A stretch of 64,000 nucleotides of DNA. Source: Phlegmacium glaucopus (lineage: Eukaryota > Basidiomycota > Agaricomycetes > Agaricales > Cortinariaceae). The stretch is from assembly GCA_015039465.1 (NCBI GenBank), contig MU130133.1, positions 172,440 through 236,439 on the forward strand, read 5' to 3'. A program made the translations under genes and the position numbers. Below the pieces are notes generated by a model. That model did no database searches. It had not been told where the DNA came from and saw only the letters and a program-made list of their open reading frames with translations. This document shows, one piece after another, positions 20,217-32,300 of the stretch (the first letter of the stretch is position 1; every line of letters begins with the position of its first letter).

Positions 20217-22311
20217 TTGAAAGCAGCTAAAAAATAAAAATTCAAAATAAATATGAACAATAAATCTAATTTTCTAACCATATTCTTTGTTCAAGACAGC
20301 TGAATTTGATTTTGCGCTTTCGGAGAAGATATTGCAAAGACTCCATCATGGTCTGGTTATTGGAAGCATTATCACTGTCAATCCATCCAATCTATTACTT
20401 AATTTAAATATATTGTATGTCAAGAAAAATATTCTCACTTACCTTTGATGTGATTTGAAGGCGATCTGTGATAAACAAAAAACAATGGGCAAGGTGTTCA
20501 CCAGTATGTCTCCCAGGTAACTTGTGAAATCCAATCAGGTCTGCTCGAAGGTGAAGTTTTTTCTTAATGCCAGTAGGTGTGTTCTCATCAATGGCCTGGA
20601 TCCAATGTGCAGTCACAGCCATAAAAGATGTCTGGTTTGGATCAGACCATGCATCAGTTGTGAAGGAAATTTTCCCCACTGATTTCTACAATCTAGTCAG
20701 TATTTTCACCACTAAGATAAATTGATTACAGACTGTCATTTCTTCCTCAAGCTGCTTCAAATAATCCTGATACACTTGTTCAATTCTTTTGTGTATTGTT
20801 GTACGACCAGGGATATCAGACTCCTTGAGCTCTTGACGGAGAAGCAAAAAATGTTTTTTTAATCGTGGAGATTCAATAACATTAATTGACTGTATCCTGA
20901 TTAAATATTTTAATTATGAAATAAGATTAACAATGCACCTGATCATCCCCAACCACAAAATCAACTATGGCATCAGTAAAAGCCTCCTTTGAATATTGAG
21001 GTCGCTCAGACTCGAGTGATGTGGTGGGTGGTTCTTTATGGAACTTGTGGATTGCTTCTATGGCAATAGCAGCAGTGATGGGAATGTGGAGACTCTCACA
21101 AGAAGCAACCCATTCTGCAATGTGATCTGTGAAAAGATGCTTTTGTAAATTGGAGGTACTTGTGGTGAGACCAAAATCTGAGATGTGATAGGTGGGATCA
21201 GTGGCATGAGCCTGTCTATGAACAAAATCAAATTTCTGCATGGATATGGGGAAGATATTGAACACACTTGCATAATAAACATTTGTGGTGGCTAGAAGTC
21301 TTCTCAAAAAACATCCAAACATCCTTAGCCCCACCCCTAGGCCGTGATGTAACCTTATGCTGCTTGCTATGAGGTCCTGCACGGGGTGAGCTGGGTGACT
21401 GTGAACCTGATTGTGATGTCAATTTTAACTTCCCCAATCCTGTTCTCACTTCATCCTCAATGTCTGAATCTGATAAACTGTTGTTTGATGGAAGAGAAAG
21501 ACTAGGTACCAGTGGTGCTTTAGTGGCTGCTTGTAGTGGAGTAGGAGATGGTGGTGATTGATGCACTAGAACTGGGACAGTGCAATGTTGTTTAGGATGG
21601 GGTGTAAATAAAATGTTAGCTGCAGCTTGGTTGTGAGAATCATGAATTTGATGTGAAGCAAAAGATGTTAGGGGAATGGGAGCTGGGATGGGGGGTTGAT
21701 TGGATGATTTGGCCTTGGGACGAGCAGGAGTAATTGGAAGGAGAGGGTCTAGCCCCTGTTGCCGCTTTGATGGCTTGCAAATATGGTTTGGGGGATCTAG
21801 AGCAAATTTAAGAAGAGAATATATATATGTATATATATATTAATAAATACCAGAGGGTTCATGTTGAGGATTGGGATTGACTGTGGCTTTTCAAAAAATA
21901 AGTTTTAATTATTTGAGACAGATTTATAATCATATATACCTTGGTCAGAGGCAGGTCCAGTTCCAATGGTATTGGAGGGGCCAGTACCTGTAATAATGGG
22001 GATGGCCACCTCCTGTTATGGCTGTGGGAGCATCACATCATGTCACACAGCCAAAAGTGTGACAAACTGTGAAACACATGAATCTTTTGTTGCTCACTCA
22101 GTTTTGCATGCTTTACCTTGATTCTTTTTAGTGTAAAAAAGTGTTAAAATATATTAGAAGCTTTAAAATCATAATTTATTGTCCAAATAACTAAGTTAAA
22201 GTGACATAAACTACCTAATCATCATCCCATGACTCCCATATCCTCATTTGCCTCTTCTGAGAAGTCAAATTCCTCCCCAGACTCTGAAATATCTTCTGTC
22301 CCTTTAAGTTG

Positions 22312-23912
22312 GGGGGTGACCAATACCTGAATTATGTGGGACCATGTCATACTGGCATCACATAGGTGTCACATATGAAATATTGAGACATGGCCTTTCA
22401 TTCCTCACACAACATTTAATAGGATGTTTTTAAGTTGAAAATGGTACATAAAGAGTAGTTTGAATCAGAAACTGCAAGTTGAATACAACCAATATATTTC
22501 TTTGTGGCCATAATGATGATTCCCCTGCTAAATCTGAGTGCTGAGATGTCTACCCTTTATAACTCTCCAGCACCTCAAATCTGAGACTTGTTTTGCTGGA
22601 ATACATTATTCTAAATGTTATTATGAACATTTCTATCAGGTTAGAAATTTTATATTTGTCCATTGAGGTCATTATTTCAAGGTATATGCATCATTATCTT
22701 ATGCTTACAGAGTGAAATTAAAAATTCTGAGCTGATAGGCATGTTAAGAATGAAAAAATACATATATTATGTCACCAAAACTAGTTGCAAAAGTGCATTG
22801 GTGAAATGTTATAAGAGCCACTACTTTTTCTGGTGGTGAACATGGCTGTATGCAACACATAGCACCTTTGCTTCATGGCTTAATCTCCTTTCCTCTCAAA
22901 CCACCATATATCTGAGCCAAAACTCCATCTACACATCCATTATCCACTTCTTTATTGAATAAATACTTCTGTGCCCACCTAAAATGGGCACTCTTTGTTA
23001 CGAACACTTCTTTTTCTTTTCTTTATCTCCACCGACCACATGCTCGTTTCACCTACATGCACTTTCCATATTTCTTTCATCTCCGCTACCACATGTTTTC
23101 CTCTTTCCTTTCATCATATGCTTGTTTCACCTATTTATACCCACACAACATGCTTCACATGCGGACGCCTTACTCTATGCACGACTCTCTCTATTAGTAT
23201 AAATACCATATTTACTCTCTTGTATTACTTTGGCTAATTCTTGAGACTCTAACCTCGGTTACTTTGCTCTAAGACATTCTCAAACTCTTAAGACGCTGCC
23301 TCGAGACTCATCTCTTGGTAATCTTCTGAGCTCATCGAACAAATGAACGAACTCTTATACGACTGTTTACGGCCAGAAGCCTCTGAGCCGTTCGAAGTTG
23401 TAACACTCTTATAACATTTCACCAATGCACTTTTGCAACTAGTTTTGGTGACATAATATATGTATTTTTTCATTCTTAACATGCCTATCAGCTCAGAATT
23501 TTTAATTTCACACTGTAAGCATAAGATAATGATGCACATACCTTGAAATAATGACCTCAATGGACAAATATAAAATTTCTAACCTGATAGAAATGTTCAT
23601 AATAACATTTAGAATAATTTATTCCAGCAAAACAAGTCTCAGATTTGAAGTGCTGGAGAGTTATAAAGGGTAGACATCTCAGCACTCAGATTTAGCAGGG
23701 GAATCATCATTATGGCCACAAAGAAATATATTGGTTGTATTCAACTTGCAGTTTCTGATTCAAACTACTCTTTATGTACCATTTTCAACTTAAAAACATC
23801 CTATTAAATGTTGTGTGAGGAATGAGAGCCATGTCTCAATATTTCATTTGTGACACCTATGTGACGCATGTGTGACATGATGTCACGTAACTCGGGCACT
23901 GGTCACCCCCAG
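22312..23912. mobile_element. Foldback/MITE with ~500 bp inverted arms
   Basis: The ends read GGGGGTGACCA inward and the arms (22312-22816 and 23406-23912) are near-complementary over about 500 bp. Subterminal GTGACA/GTCACA motifs and ATTGAGACA resemble those at the ends of the 34680-38765 transposon. The centre carries a solo LTR (22996-23405). Without that LTR the element would be about 1.19 kb. It lies between the first and later exons of hAT-1. No target duplication is obvious. Confidence 0.78.
22996..23405. mobile_element. Solo LTR, 410 bp, target duplication CTCTT
   Basis: It begins TGTTACGAACAC and ends GTTGTAACA, with CTCTT at 22991-22995 and 23406-23410. It is inserted in the foldback at 22312-23912. 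A shorter relative with the same ends is at 39507-39762. Confidence 0.88.
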
Positions 23913-24429
23913 TAATAATGAACTAATTTGGATTTTTAGTGTAATTTTAATTTTAATTTTTACATACCAGTTGCTGGTGCTGGTGCTGTTTTTTTACGAG
24001 GTACCCAATGAGGAGCAGCAGGTGCTAACAGGAGACTTAATACATGGATTTGAAAATTTAAAAGCTATATACCAGGGGGATCTAAAGCAGTTCAATTAGA
24101 TAGATAAAAAAGAGAATGAAACAGGTGATACTTACTTTCAAGTGCAAAGGTTGTCTGAAGAGAACCATCAGGCAGGTAAACAGCAGTTTCCTTACTTTTC
24201 TGCGTATTTTTCCGTGGGGGCATGAAAGAAGTTTTCAAGGGACAGGTAATGGGGGAGGGGGGGAAAGGAAGCAAGGAAGATTTCGCAGACCTCTTCTCTT
24301 ATGTGACAGATACACAAGACTTCCAGAAGCCGGAAAATTAATATTTATAATACTTATTACTACCAAACATGAAAAGAATCATTGGGATAAAAATATCTGA
24401 TTCCTGAAGCCCAAGGAACATGGAAAGGC

Positions 24430-24545
24430 AGAGATGAATTAGTGATGACAATGGACAAGAACACCCAGACAAGCTTCAAGAGCTTGTCTGGGGGTGCTAG
24501 GATGATAGTAATTGACTAGGTACAAAAGGACATCCAGACGAGCGA
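24430..24545 (-). repeat. Right hairpin-unit array, inner fragment
   Basis: One to two units of the CCAGACGAGC family occur here (ACCCAGACAAGCTTCAAGAGCTTGTCTGG) in the orientation opposite to the left array. The piece is cut off from the main right array by element B1. Confidence 0.75.
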
Positions 24546-24569
24546 CTAGGTACAAAAGGCTGTACTTGA

Positions 24570-26264
24570 CAGTCCCCCACATACTCCGCTGGACTCCACT
24601 GGACTCCACCAGACTCCGCTGGACTCCGCTGGACTCCACCAAACTCAAGTCCTGGACTGTTCAGTGTGACACCCTGTCACATACTGGAGTCCAGCGGAGT
24701 CTGATGGACTATGTGGTGTCTGATGGAGTCCAGCGGAGTCTGATGGACTATGTCAGTACTTTTCTGTCCCCCACCAGATCTGATCAGATCTGGTCAATTA
24801 TTCCAGTCTGTCTTGATCTCCTTAGCAAGTTAATATTTTACTTATTTTTATTAGGATTTTTTTTGTGGTAATATATATATTATTTATTTAATGTTGCATT
24901 AATACTAATAGCCTATTAAAATAAATAAAATACCTCTACTGAGAGGTCTAAGGGAGTTAAACCCCCAGTGGGAGGGTGTTGCAGCTGTAATGTATTCAGA
25001 ATAAACTTAAAAAAAAACTCATTGGGAGCATTGTCATTGTCATAGTCTAAAAGGGGGGTGGGGAATAGCGGCCAATGTTCGTCTTGCCATATGTGTCGTT
25101 CGTCGTGTCATTCGCGTCGTTCGTCATGTCATACACATTGTTTGTCGTGTTGTACACATCGTCCATTGTTGTCCTACGTGTTGCACACATTGTTTGTTGC
25201 CTTGTACATGTCGTCCTACGCGTTGTTGTTGTTTTACGTGTGTGGGTGTCGTTGGAGGTTTGTGGGTGTTGTTGGACGTGTTTGTACACGCGTAGGGGCC
25301 AATGTACACCTGTACACATTATTTTATGCATACGGGTGTCATTGGAGGTGTGTGGGTGTTGTTGGAGGTGTGGGGGGTATCATTGGACGTGTTTGTACAC
25401 ATGTACACATTTTTTGACGCGTGTGGGTGTCGTTGGAGGTGTGTGGGTGTTGTTGGGGCTGTCGGGCGTCATTGGAGGTGTGTGGGCATCGTTGGGGCTG
25501 TCGGGCGTCATTGGAGGTGTGTGGGCATCGTGGTACGCATGTATGCGTCGTTACATTTGTACATCGTTATTGTACATCGTACATAGCCTAATACATGTGT
25601 TAGTACTGAATTAAAACAGAATAAAGTAAAAAAATGCCCCCCCTCACCAGGGGGGGTTACCGTTGCTACGTGGCAATTGTTGTTGTTGTTGTGCTGCGGT
25701 CGTCGTTTCGTCAGAGGTGTTGTGTTGTTGTTGTACGCGTTGTACGCATTGTTTGTTGTTTGTTGTTTGCTATGGTTGCTGTACGTTGTACATAAACTAT
25801 TACAACATGTTAGTAGTGAATTATGATAAAATGAAAGAAAAAAATCCCCCCTGGTGAGGGGGGGGTTACCATTGATTGTTGTTGTTGCTGTGCTGCTGTT
25901 GGTGTTCGTTGTTGTTATTCGTTGCTGTTGTTGTGTAGGGGGTATTAGCATATCATAGAAGTCGATACAATAATTGACTTACCTGTTTATAACCACAGAC
26001 GATGCTGTGCATCTTCTGTGGTCGTCGTTACTAGCCATGTGACAGTGTGAGAAACAGAGAACGAAATCAACACAACTTGTGCAAATCACATGTGATCACG
26101 TGATCACACCCCTCGCACTGAACAAAATACACAATTTTGATGGCAACAAGGTCATTGCCATCTAATCTTAATATATTGGTGTTTGTTGTACATATTACTT
26201 GGTTTGCATAATTATATTATTTTTCTAGTAAAGTCAAGTGATTCATTTGCTGATCTAACTTATA
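24570..26264. mobile_element. Element B1 (truncated copy with GGACTCC-type terminus)
   Basis: It starts CTGTACTTGACAGTCCCCCA and has an array of GGACTCCACTGG / GGAGTCCAGCGG motifs to about 24760. It then has a CAGATCTGATCAG-GTGGGGGACAGAAAAGTACTG-type segment and a core with GTT/GTC-rich stretches, CCCCCCCTCACCAGGGGGGG hairpins and the perfect hairpin around ACCACAGACGATGC. Nearly all of it is matched in reverse complement by 38767-40776. Its other terminus is missing: the sequence passes straight into the hairpin array at 26265. No gene. Confidence 0.75.
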
Positions 26265-28870
26265 GTGGTGGACTAGGTATGAAAGGACACCCAGACAAGC
26301 ACTTGGAGCTTGGCTGGGGTCGTTAAAGTGATCGGGATGGATAAGGAATGAAAAGAGACTCAGACGAGCTCAATGCGCTCATCTGGGGTCATTAAGGTGA
26401 TGGTGATGGAAAGGACACCCAGATGAGCTCTTGAAGCTCGTCTGGGGGTGTTGAGATGATGGCAATGGATGAGAACACCCAGACGAGTCTGAAGTGCTCA
26501 TCTGCTGTCATCAAGGTGATGGTGATGGATGACATATGAAAGGAGACCCAGATGAGCTTGAAGTGCTCATCTGAGGCTGATAAGATAATAGTGATGGACT
26601 AGGTACGTGTTAAGTTTAGAACAAAGGGAAAATGTCAGAGTAAAACATCGGAGTAAAACTGGATTGGACGGAGTCTGATTGGAACGGAACCACGGAACGG
26701 GAAAGGACTATAGCCTCAGCGTATGTGCTGTGCTACCCTAAACCTTCGTGTCCTAATTTCGGAGTAAGAACGGAATGGAGTGGAACTGGAAGTTGCGGGA
26801 ACTTAGAGGATGACTAGGAGGAGGAAACTAGGTTGATATTCGAACTAAGGGAAAACATACAAGTTTGAGTACTTTAAATATAAAAGGAATTGCAACCGAA
26901 ATATAGAATATAAATATAAGTGCTGCGTTCTGCTCCCGGAAAAGATCCTGCATTCTTGGGTGGATAATCCATGGCTGGTGTGCTGACTGATAGTGGGAAA
27001 GTGATGACAAAGGAATAGTTGTTATGACAAAGGTGTGGTAAGGGGTTTGGGATATCATTGGAAGAGTCGGAATGATACGGAGAAGTCTCAGTCGGATGTA
27101 GGAGGAGTAGAGTCGGAGACAAGGGAAAGTACTGGAACGAAGTATGGACTACCGGAAACAACTCCGACGGAGTCGGACCAGAGTAACATGTGATGGAATG
27201 TAACAGTACAAAAAGACACCCAGATGAGCTTTAAGCACTCGTCTGGGGTCGTTAAAGTGATTGGGATGGATGAGGTATGAAAGAGAGACACAGACAAGCT
27301 CAATGTGCTCGTCTGGGGTCATTAAGGTGATGGTGTTATGAAAGGACACCCAGAAGAGCGCTTGGAGCTCATGAAAGAGACCCAGACGAGCTTCGCACGC
27401 TCATCTGGGTCTAGTAAGATGATAATGATGGACTAGGTATGAAAAGATGCCCAGACGAGCGCTTGGAGTTTGTCTGGGGTCATCAATGTGATGGTGATGG
27501 ATGGGGTATGAAAGAGACCCAGACGAGCTTGCAAAGCTTGTCTGGGTCTAGTAAGATGATGACGATGGACTAGGTACAAAAAGATGCCCAGATGAGCGTT
27601 TGGAGCTTGTCTGGGTCATCAATGTGATGGCGATAGATGGGGTATGAAAGAGACCCAGACGAGCTTGCGAAGCTTGTCTCGGCATAGTAAGATGATAGTG
27701 ATGGACTAGGTACGAAAAGAGACCCAGACAAGCTTGCGAAGCTCATCTGGGCATAGTAAGATGATAGTGATGGACTAGGTACGAAAAGATGCCCAGACGA
27801 GCGCTTGGAGCTTGTCTGGGGTCATCAATGTGATGGCGATAGATGGGGTATGAAAGAGACCCAGACGAGCTTGCAAAGCTTGTCTGGGCATAGTAAGATG
27901 ATAGTGATGGACTAGGTACAAAAAGATGCCCAGACAGGCGCTTGGAGCTCGTCTGGGGTCATCAATGTGATGGCGATGGATGGGGTATGAGAGAGACCCA
28001 GATGAGCTTGTGAAGCTTGTCTGGGTCTAGTAAGATGATAATGATGGACTAGGTATGAAAATATGCCCAGACGAGCACTTGGAGTTTGTCTGGGGTCATC
28101 AATGTGATGGCGATAGATGGGGTATAAAAGAGACCCAGACAGGCTTTACAAGCTTGTCTGGGTCTAGTAAGATGATAGCGATGGACTAAGACTGTTCACG
28201 ACACTTTGAAGGGCAATATTAAGCTAGACTGGCCTTTAGCATAAGAAAAAAATAAGGAACAATAATGAATTCCGCACCTCCTGAACAGCAGAAATGACGA
28301 TAGAAAGTCCACCCCTCACAACTAACTCAAGGAAACAAAGAAAAGTAGAACAATAGGTAGGTATGAAAGGATGCCCAGACAGGTGCTTGGAGCTCATCTG
28401 GGGTCATAAATGTGATGGCAATGGATGGGGTATGAAAGAGACTTGGACAAGCTCTGCAAGCTCATCTGGGCATAGTAAGATGATAGTGATGGACTAGTTA
28501 TGAAAGGATGACCAGACGAGCGCTTGGAGCTTGTCTGGTGTCGTTAAAGTGATGGTGATGGATGGGGTATGAAAAGAGACCCAGACAAGTTCTTGAAGCT
28601 CGTCTGGGGGGCATTAAAAGTGATGGCAATGATGCACTGGATATGAAACAACACCCAAACAAGCTCTTGAAGCTTGTCTAGGGTCATTCCAGGTGATGGT
28701 GATGGAGGTAGGATAGAATGCCTAGACGAGCTCTTCAAGCTCGTCTAGGTGCTAAATGGTGGGTGATGTACTATGTAAGATGAGTACATGATAATGGCAA
28801 TGGATTACGCACCACAGGTGATGGTGAGGGATAAGGACACCCAGACGAGCGCTCAGAGCTCATCTGGGGT
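26265..28870 (-). repeat. Right hairpin-unit array
   Basis: This is the reverse-complement counterpart of the 9.8-12.0 kb array, with the same ~70 bp units, the same variants and the same unique ~195 bp block (28185-28375). A solo LTR at 26608-27205 interrupts it. CpG in one copy is often TpG or CpA in the other. No genes. Confidence 0.85.
26608..27205 (-). mobile_element. Solo LTR, 598 bp, same family as 10200-10772
   Basis: It starts TGTTAAGTTT and ends GGAATGTAACA, the reverse complement of the 10200-10772 family. Flanks are GTACG and GTACA, a 5 bp duplication with one mismatch. It sits at a different position within the array unit, so it is an independent insertion. Confidence 0.8.
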
Positions 28871-29205
28871 CATCAAATCATGATCAACCAATTGCAATGT
28901 CACAGACAAGCCACCAAGGCCATGTCTGGACTCAGATGTTGTGGAAAACACCGCAGATGAGCTGTTGGAGCTCAACTGGGAGGTGTTGGAAGCGGTGGGA
29001 ACGAGAGGGAAGGCCAGGAAAGCCATGGTTGATTTCTTACCCAAAATGGTAATCCTAAAACAGCTCGAGCCGCTCAGGGCGGCCCAAAGCGGCCCACAAG
29101 CCATCAGAATTGGCCCTAGCTCACAGGCCACAGCCAAATTGATGGCTCAGCACCCTGAGCCGAGCTGTGGGCAAGCCGAGCCGAGCCGGGGCAAGACAAA
29201 ATGTT
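28871..29205 (-). repeat. Right terminal segment of the large inverted repeat
   Basis: About 28890-29055 pairs with 9165-9350. About 29055-29205 is rich in GCCGAGCC / GGCTCAGC motifs that resemble, in opposite orientation, 2415-2436 plus 4146-4245. This may be the outer right end of hAT-1. The frame of 122 codons here is not supported as a gene. Confidence 0.5.
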
Positions 29206-29481
29206 ACAGCTGTTTTCATATTGATAGGCCATCAATCAAAAAATACATGCCTGGTCGGGGTTGGAATTTGAAGTTGTGTAGAGATCACAAGATAACAGGC
29301 TACTGTTAGTTGCCTTCGGCTTGCAGGCAGACTCTAAATCTTAGAAGATATTTACCGCTTTTAGGACATCACATGGTAAGATCTGTGTATGCGTATTTTT
29401 GATTCAATGATTGATGGCCTATGAAAATAGCTATGTAAAATCTGCTTATCATCAATGTGACAAAACAGACTTTTAAAAGGA
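29206..29481. other. Non-coding remnant inside the outer TIR
   Basis: AT-rich sequence without a recognisable gene between the hAT-1 terminal segment and the outer inverted repeat. Confidence 0.5.
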
Positions 29482-29545
29482 TTATATAATTCCATCAATG
29501 CAAAATGCAATGGCAATGGCGTTTAACTTTGAACCTCCCTAATAC
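29482..29545 (-). repeat. Outer terminal inverted repeat, right copy
   Basis: Reverse-complement partner of 2012-2075. It has lost five CpG sites present in the left copy. It directly abuts the A repeat of the tyrosine-recombinase retrotransposon. Confidence 0.65.
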
Positions 29546-29775
29546 CTGAACCAATCTGTGTCGAGAATGACATTCCGATGTTAAACAATCAATTAAAGGC
29601 ATCCCAAGGAGAGACATAGCGAAGGGCATAAAAGGACGAACCCCAGAGGTTATGCTCTCTGTTCGCTCACTGTCTCTCCCAGGTACAATTTTACTTCATG
29701 TTGTGATTTGAGTCTCCTTTCCTTGGCTCACTGTCTCTCCCAGTGTGTCTTAGTACCAGAGTATTTAGCAGTCGC
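29546..29775 (+). repeat. Split direct repeat A1 with TATA-less promoter-like region
   Basis: It is matched by 41938-42172 with few differences. It contains GGGCATAAAAGGACGAACCC, which holds a TATA-like CATAAAAGG, and the doubled CTCACTGTCTCTCCCAG block. The transcription start is probably in this repeat. Confidence 0.75.
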
Positions 29776-29789
29776 TTCTATCCTCCATT

Positions 29790-31060
29790 GTGCTAAGCCA
29801 CACTCAAATCATGACAAATGGCTCTGACTCCAGGACGACTCTTCATTTGCAGCTGGACCATCCGAACTCGATCCTTCAGGATCTAAGTCGTCTGAGTCTA
29901 CTTTGTCATCTGACCAGCCCAGTTCTTCCAACAGTGGAGATCACCAAACACAGTCCTCCTCCTTCACTAAATCATCAGACCCTTCTCCAGAGAATGAACA
30001 TCTCAGACTCATCACAGAACTCGAACTATTGGTTGAACAATTTAGAAAAGGATCAACTACCAAATCGGAAGCGATCTCATCAATCTTCCGAATCCTTGGA
30101 GAGAACTCTAATGTCACGGGTTCTAAACACCAAAAGGAAACGACTTTCAACTCCTATCTCTCCAAGATCATCTCTTTCCAACAACCAATCAGTGAACGAT
30201 CCAGAACTGAATCTCAACAATCATTACCAAAGGAACTGATCCCCATCCACAAGCAAGGTGAAAAAAGACCTTCTCAGGACCAGGACAAAAACAAGTTTGG
30301 GGAAGAAGAAGACAAACAACTTAAGCGCCAAAAACTCTTTGAAACAGACATGCCTTGGTTCGACTCAAACAACGAATCCACTTCCAACCTTATTCACCCC
30401 AGTAGCCAAGAAACCCATTGGCTATTGCGAATCTATCATGGAGACATTGCCAAGTCAAAATTTTATGTGAAAATCGCCCTCAATTCACCATCTGGCATCC
30501 CCTCTTCACAATGGGAGCAAATTTTCAAAGGAGACTCTGTCAACCTTAACCAGATTCTCGCATCACTCCCATACTGTCGTTGATGAAGAGAGAAAGGGTC
30601 TGGGAGATGCAGAAGTCTCTTTCGGTTTTCCAGAATCCAAAAAACACATTAGAACAGCTTCAGAATGGTCGACCGCCTGGAGATGAGCCGCAAAAGCAAT
30701 CTCCTTCACATTCCCCCATTGTCGAGATGAATTATTTGACTATGGGGACTACATTGAAGAAGAGTTTGCAGCCAAAATACCATCATCCCATCACCGGATC
30801 ATCTTGTACAATATCGCACTCAGAAATGAAGTCGGCGCCGGTCAACACATCCTCCTTACCGACACCCACTGGTTCTCTTGACTCTATTCCGCCATCGTCA
30901 TGCCAGACAGAATCAAATCTCACCCTTCCTTGTCCTTCAACAAAAGCAAACAACAACATTCAATCCTCCAGAAAACCAGACATTTGCAACAAGTTCAACA
31001 ACAGAACCTGCAAATTTAATGAATCCAATTGCAGGTATTGACACCTATGCAAAAACTGTA
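29790..31060 (+). pseudogene. DIRS-type ORF1 (Gag-like), frameshifted
   Basis: The main open part is 29903-30583, 226 codons, Ser/Gln/Lys-rich with a helical region near ENEHLRLITELELLVEQF. After 30583 the frame is lost but the conserved sequence continues in other frames (HHRIILYNIALRNE near 30780-30830). It ends in a cysteine cluster, CNKFNNRTCKFNESNCRY near 30990-31040, followed by HLCKNCKKPGHPSKDC. The last parts resemble the C-x-C zinc knuckles of fungal DIRS ORF1 proteins. Several frame changes and stops make it a pseudogene. Confidence 0.68.
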
Positions 31061-31079
31061 AGAAACCAGGACATCCCAG

Positions 31080-32300
31080 CAAGGATTGCCCATGATGGAG
31101 CTGAAGAGATCTACGGTGTCCAACCAAAGTATTTGAGACATAACTTATGGGAGGAATTGTCCGTTCTCTCTCCTACCACTGCCGAGTGGTCTTTGCACGC
31201 TCCTTCACTCCCTCGTCCTCCTCTCTCAGAGATCATGAATCCTTACCTGGAGTACTATTACTAACAACCCTGATTTATTTAAAATAGTAACCCCTATCAA
31301 TGTCAACGTCTTCATATCACTCCTCGTCAACCACCCTAACCAACCATTTGTTCGCTCTGTGTGTCTTGGATTGCACAAGGGCTTCTGGCCATGGACTGAC
31401 ACCCTCTGTGACAATTTTCCAGCTACACACGACAAATCTCGACCTGATCCTTTCAATCCAAAAAAATCTAAATTTATTCTTGAACAGTGTAAGATCAAAA
31501 TTGACAAGGGTTGATTCTCACTGTCATTCGGACCTGATCTCCTTCCCAGCATGTATTCTATGCCTATCTACACAGTTGAAAAACCCAATTCTACCGACTT
31601 GCAACTTGTCACCGACCACAGTGCAGGACTATTTTCCCTCAACAGCATGATTGACCATACCAAGGTTACCTACCGGCTTCCCACTCGACAACCTTCACCA
31701 ACTCGGGGAAATTTCACTTGACGTCAAGAAATCAATTGGAAACATCCCCATCACAATGTGGAAGTCTGACATTGCCAAAGCCTATTGTCTCATGCCAGTC
31801 CACCCTTGCTGGCAAATCAAGCAAATAAACACTATCGGCAGCCGGCAATTTGTCGATCACAATCTTGCCTTTGGCAGCAGCAGTTCTCCAGGCATTTTCA
31901 TTTCTTTCAACAGCCTGGTAGCCTGGATCACTAAGTATGTTTAAGTTATTTGATTATTTGGCTAACTACGTAGATGATTTGTTGGGGTGTGATGTCACTG
32001 GCAACACTCTTTACTATGCACCTTACAACTGCTACTTGCCTTCCCATCAGAAGCAACTACTCAATCTTTGGGATGAGCTCGGAATTCCACATAAGCCCCA
32101 CAAACAACTTTCTGGAAGCCCACTCATGATTATTGGTATCAATGTCAACCCAAAATCCATGACGCTATCACTACCACCCTCATCCAAATCCCGACTCCTC
32201 AATGAGCTTTCCTTTTGGTCATCAAAACCGCCTAAGCGATCATCCAGCAGTTTCAAGCTCAAACATTGGGAAAGGATGGCCAGATGGTTCAACTAGGCGT
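31080..32300 (+). pseudogene. Reverse transcriptase of the YR retrotransposon, decayed
   Basis: Pieces in shifting frames follow the DIRS reverse transcriptase in order: HNLWEELSVLSPTTAEWS near 31140, NQPFVRSVC near 31340, GFWPWTDT near 31380, MYSMPIYTVEKP near 31550, VTDHSAGLFSLN near 31610, MWKSDIAKAYCLMPVHP (31651-31944) and NYVDDLLGCDVTG (31937-32296). The last holds the YVDD active site. Then come ELGIPHKPHKQLSGSP and a thumb-like WERMARWFN. At least three frame changes and stops are needed to read through, so the protein is not made. Confidence 0.8.

Larger units (their letters stand above)
13123..24223 (-). pseudogene. hAT-1 transposase gene, decayed and split by nested insertions
   Basis: Read from right to left. 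The likely start MPPRKNTQK is at 24223. A Pro/Ala-rich exon lies near 23970-24030. A BED-type finger has KDVWMFFEK and CLLC near 21265-21326 and KHLFTDH near 21130. Then come FTTDAWSDPNQTSFMAVTAHW with a GFHKLPGRHTGEHLAHCF segment (20404-20679), GWIDSDNASNNQTMMESL (20283-20390), HIVNLACKAVLAAITN (19240-19310), an exon with IPAFQSFIDLW (18130-18350), and finally the hATC tail HISAQLMEALQILKF (13123-13440). The order matches the BED, RNase H-like and hATC layout of agaricomycete hAT transposases. Insertions at 13461-17468, 17538-17953, 18767-19178, 19316-20216 and 22312-23912 destroy it. Exon limits are approximate. Confidence 0.82.

Noticed and set aside
19235..20281. Overlapping frames of 60-130 codons on both strands
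   Set aside because: They are translations of the ATTCCATGGAAT minisatellite in several frames.
25047..25951. Cysteine/valine-rich frames in the GTT/GTC-rich regions (also 39730-40278)
   Set aside because: Low-complexity trinucleotide-rich sequence of element cores; frames exist on both strands with no conserved pattern.
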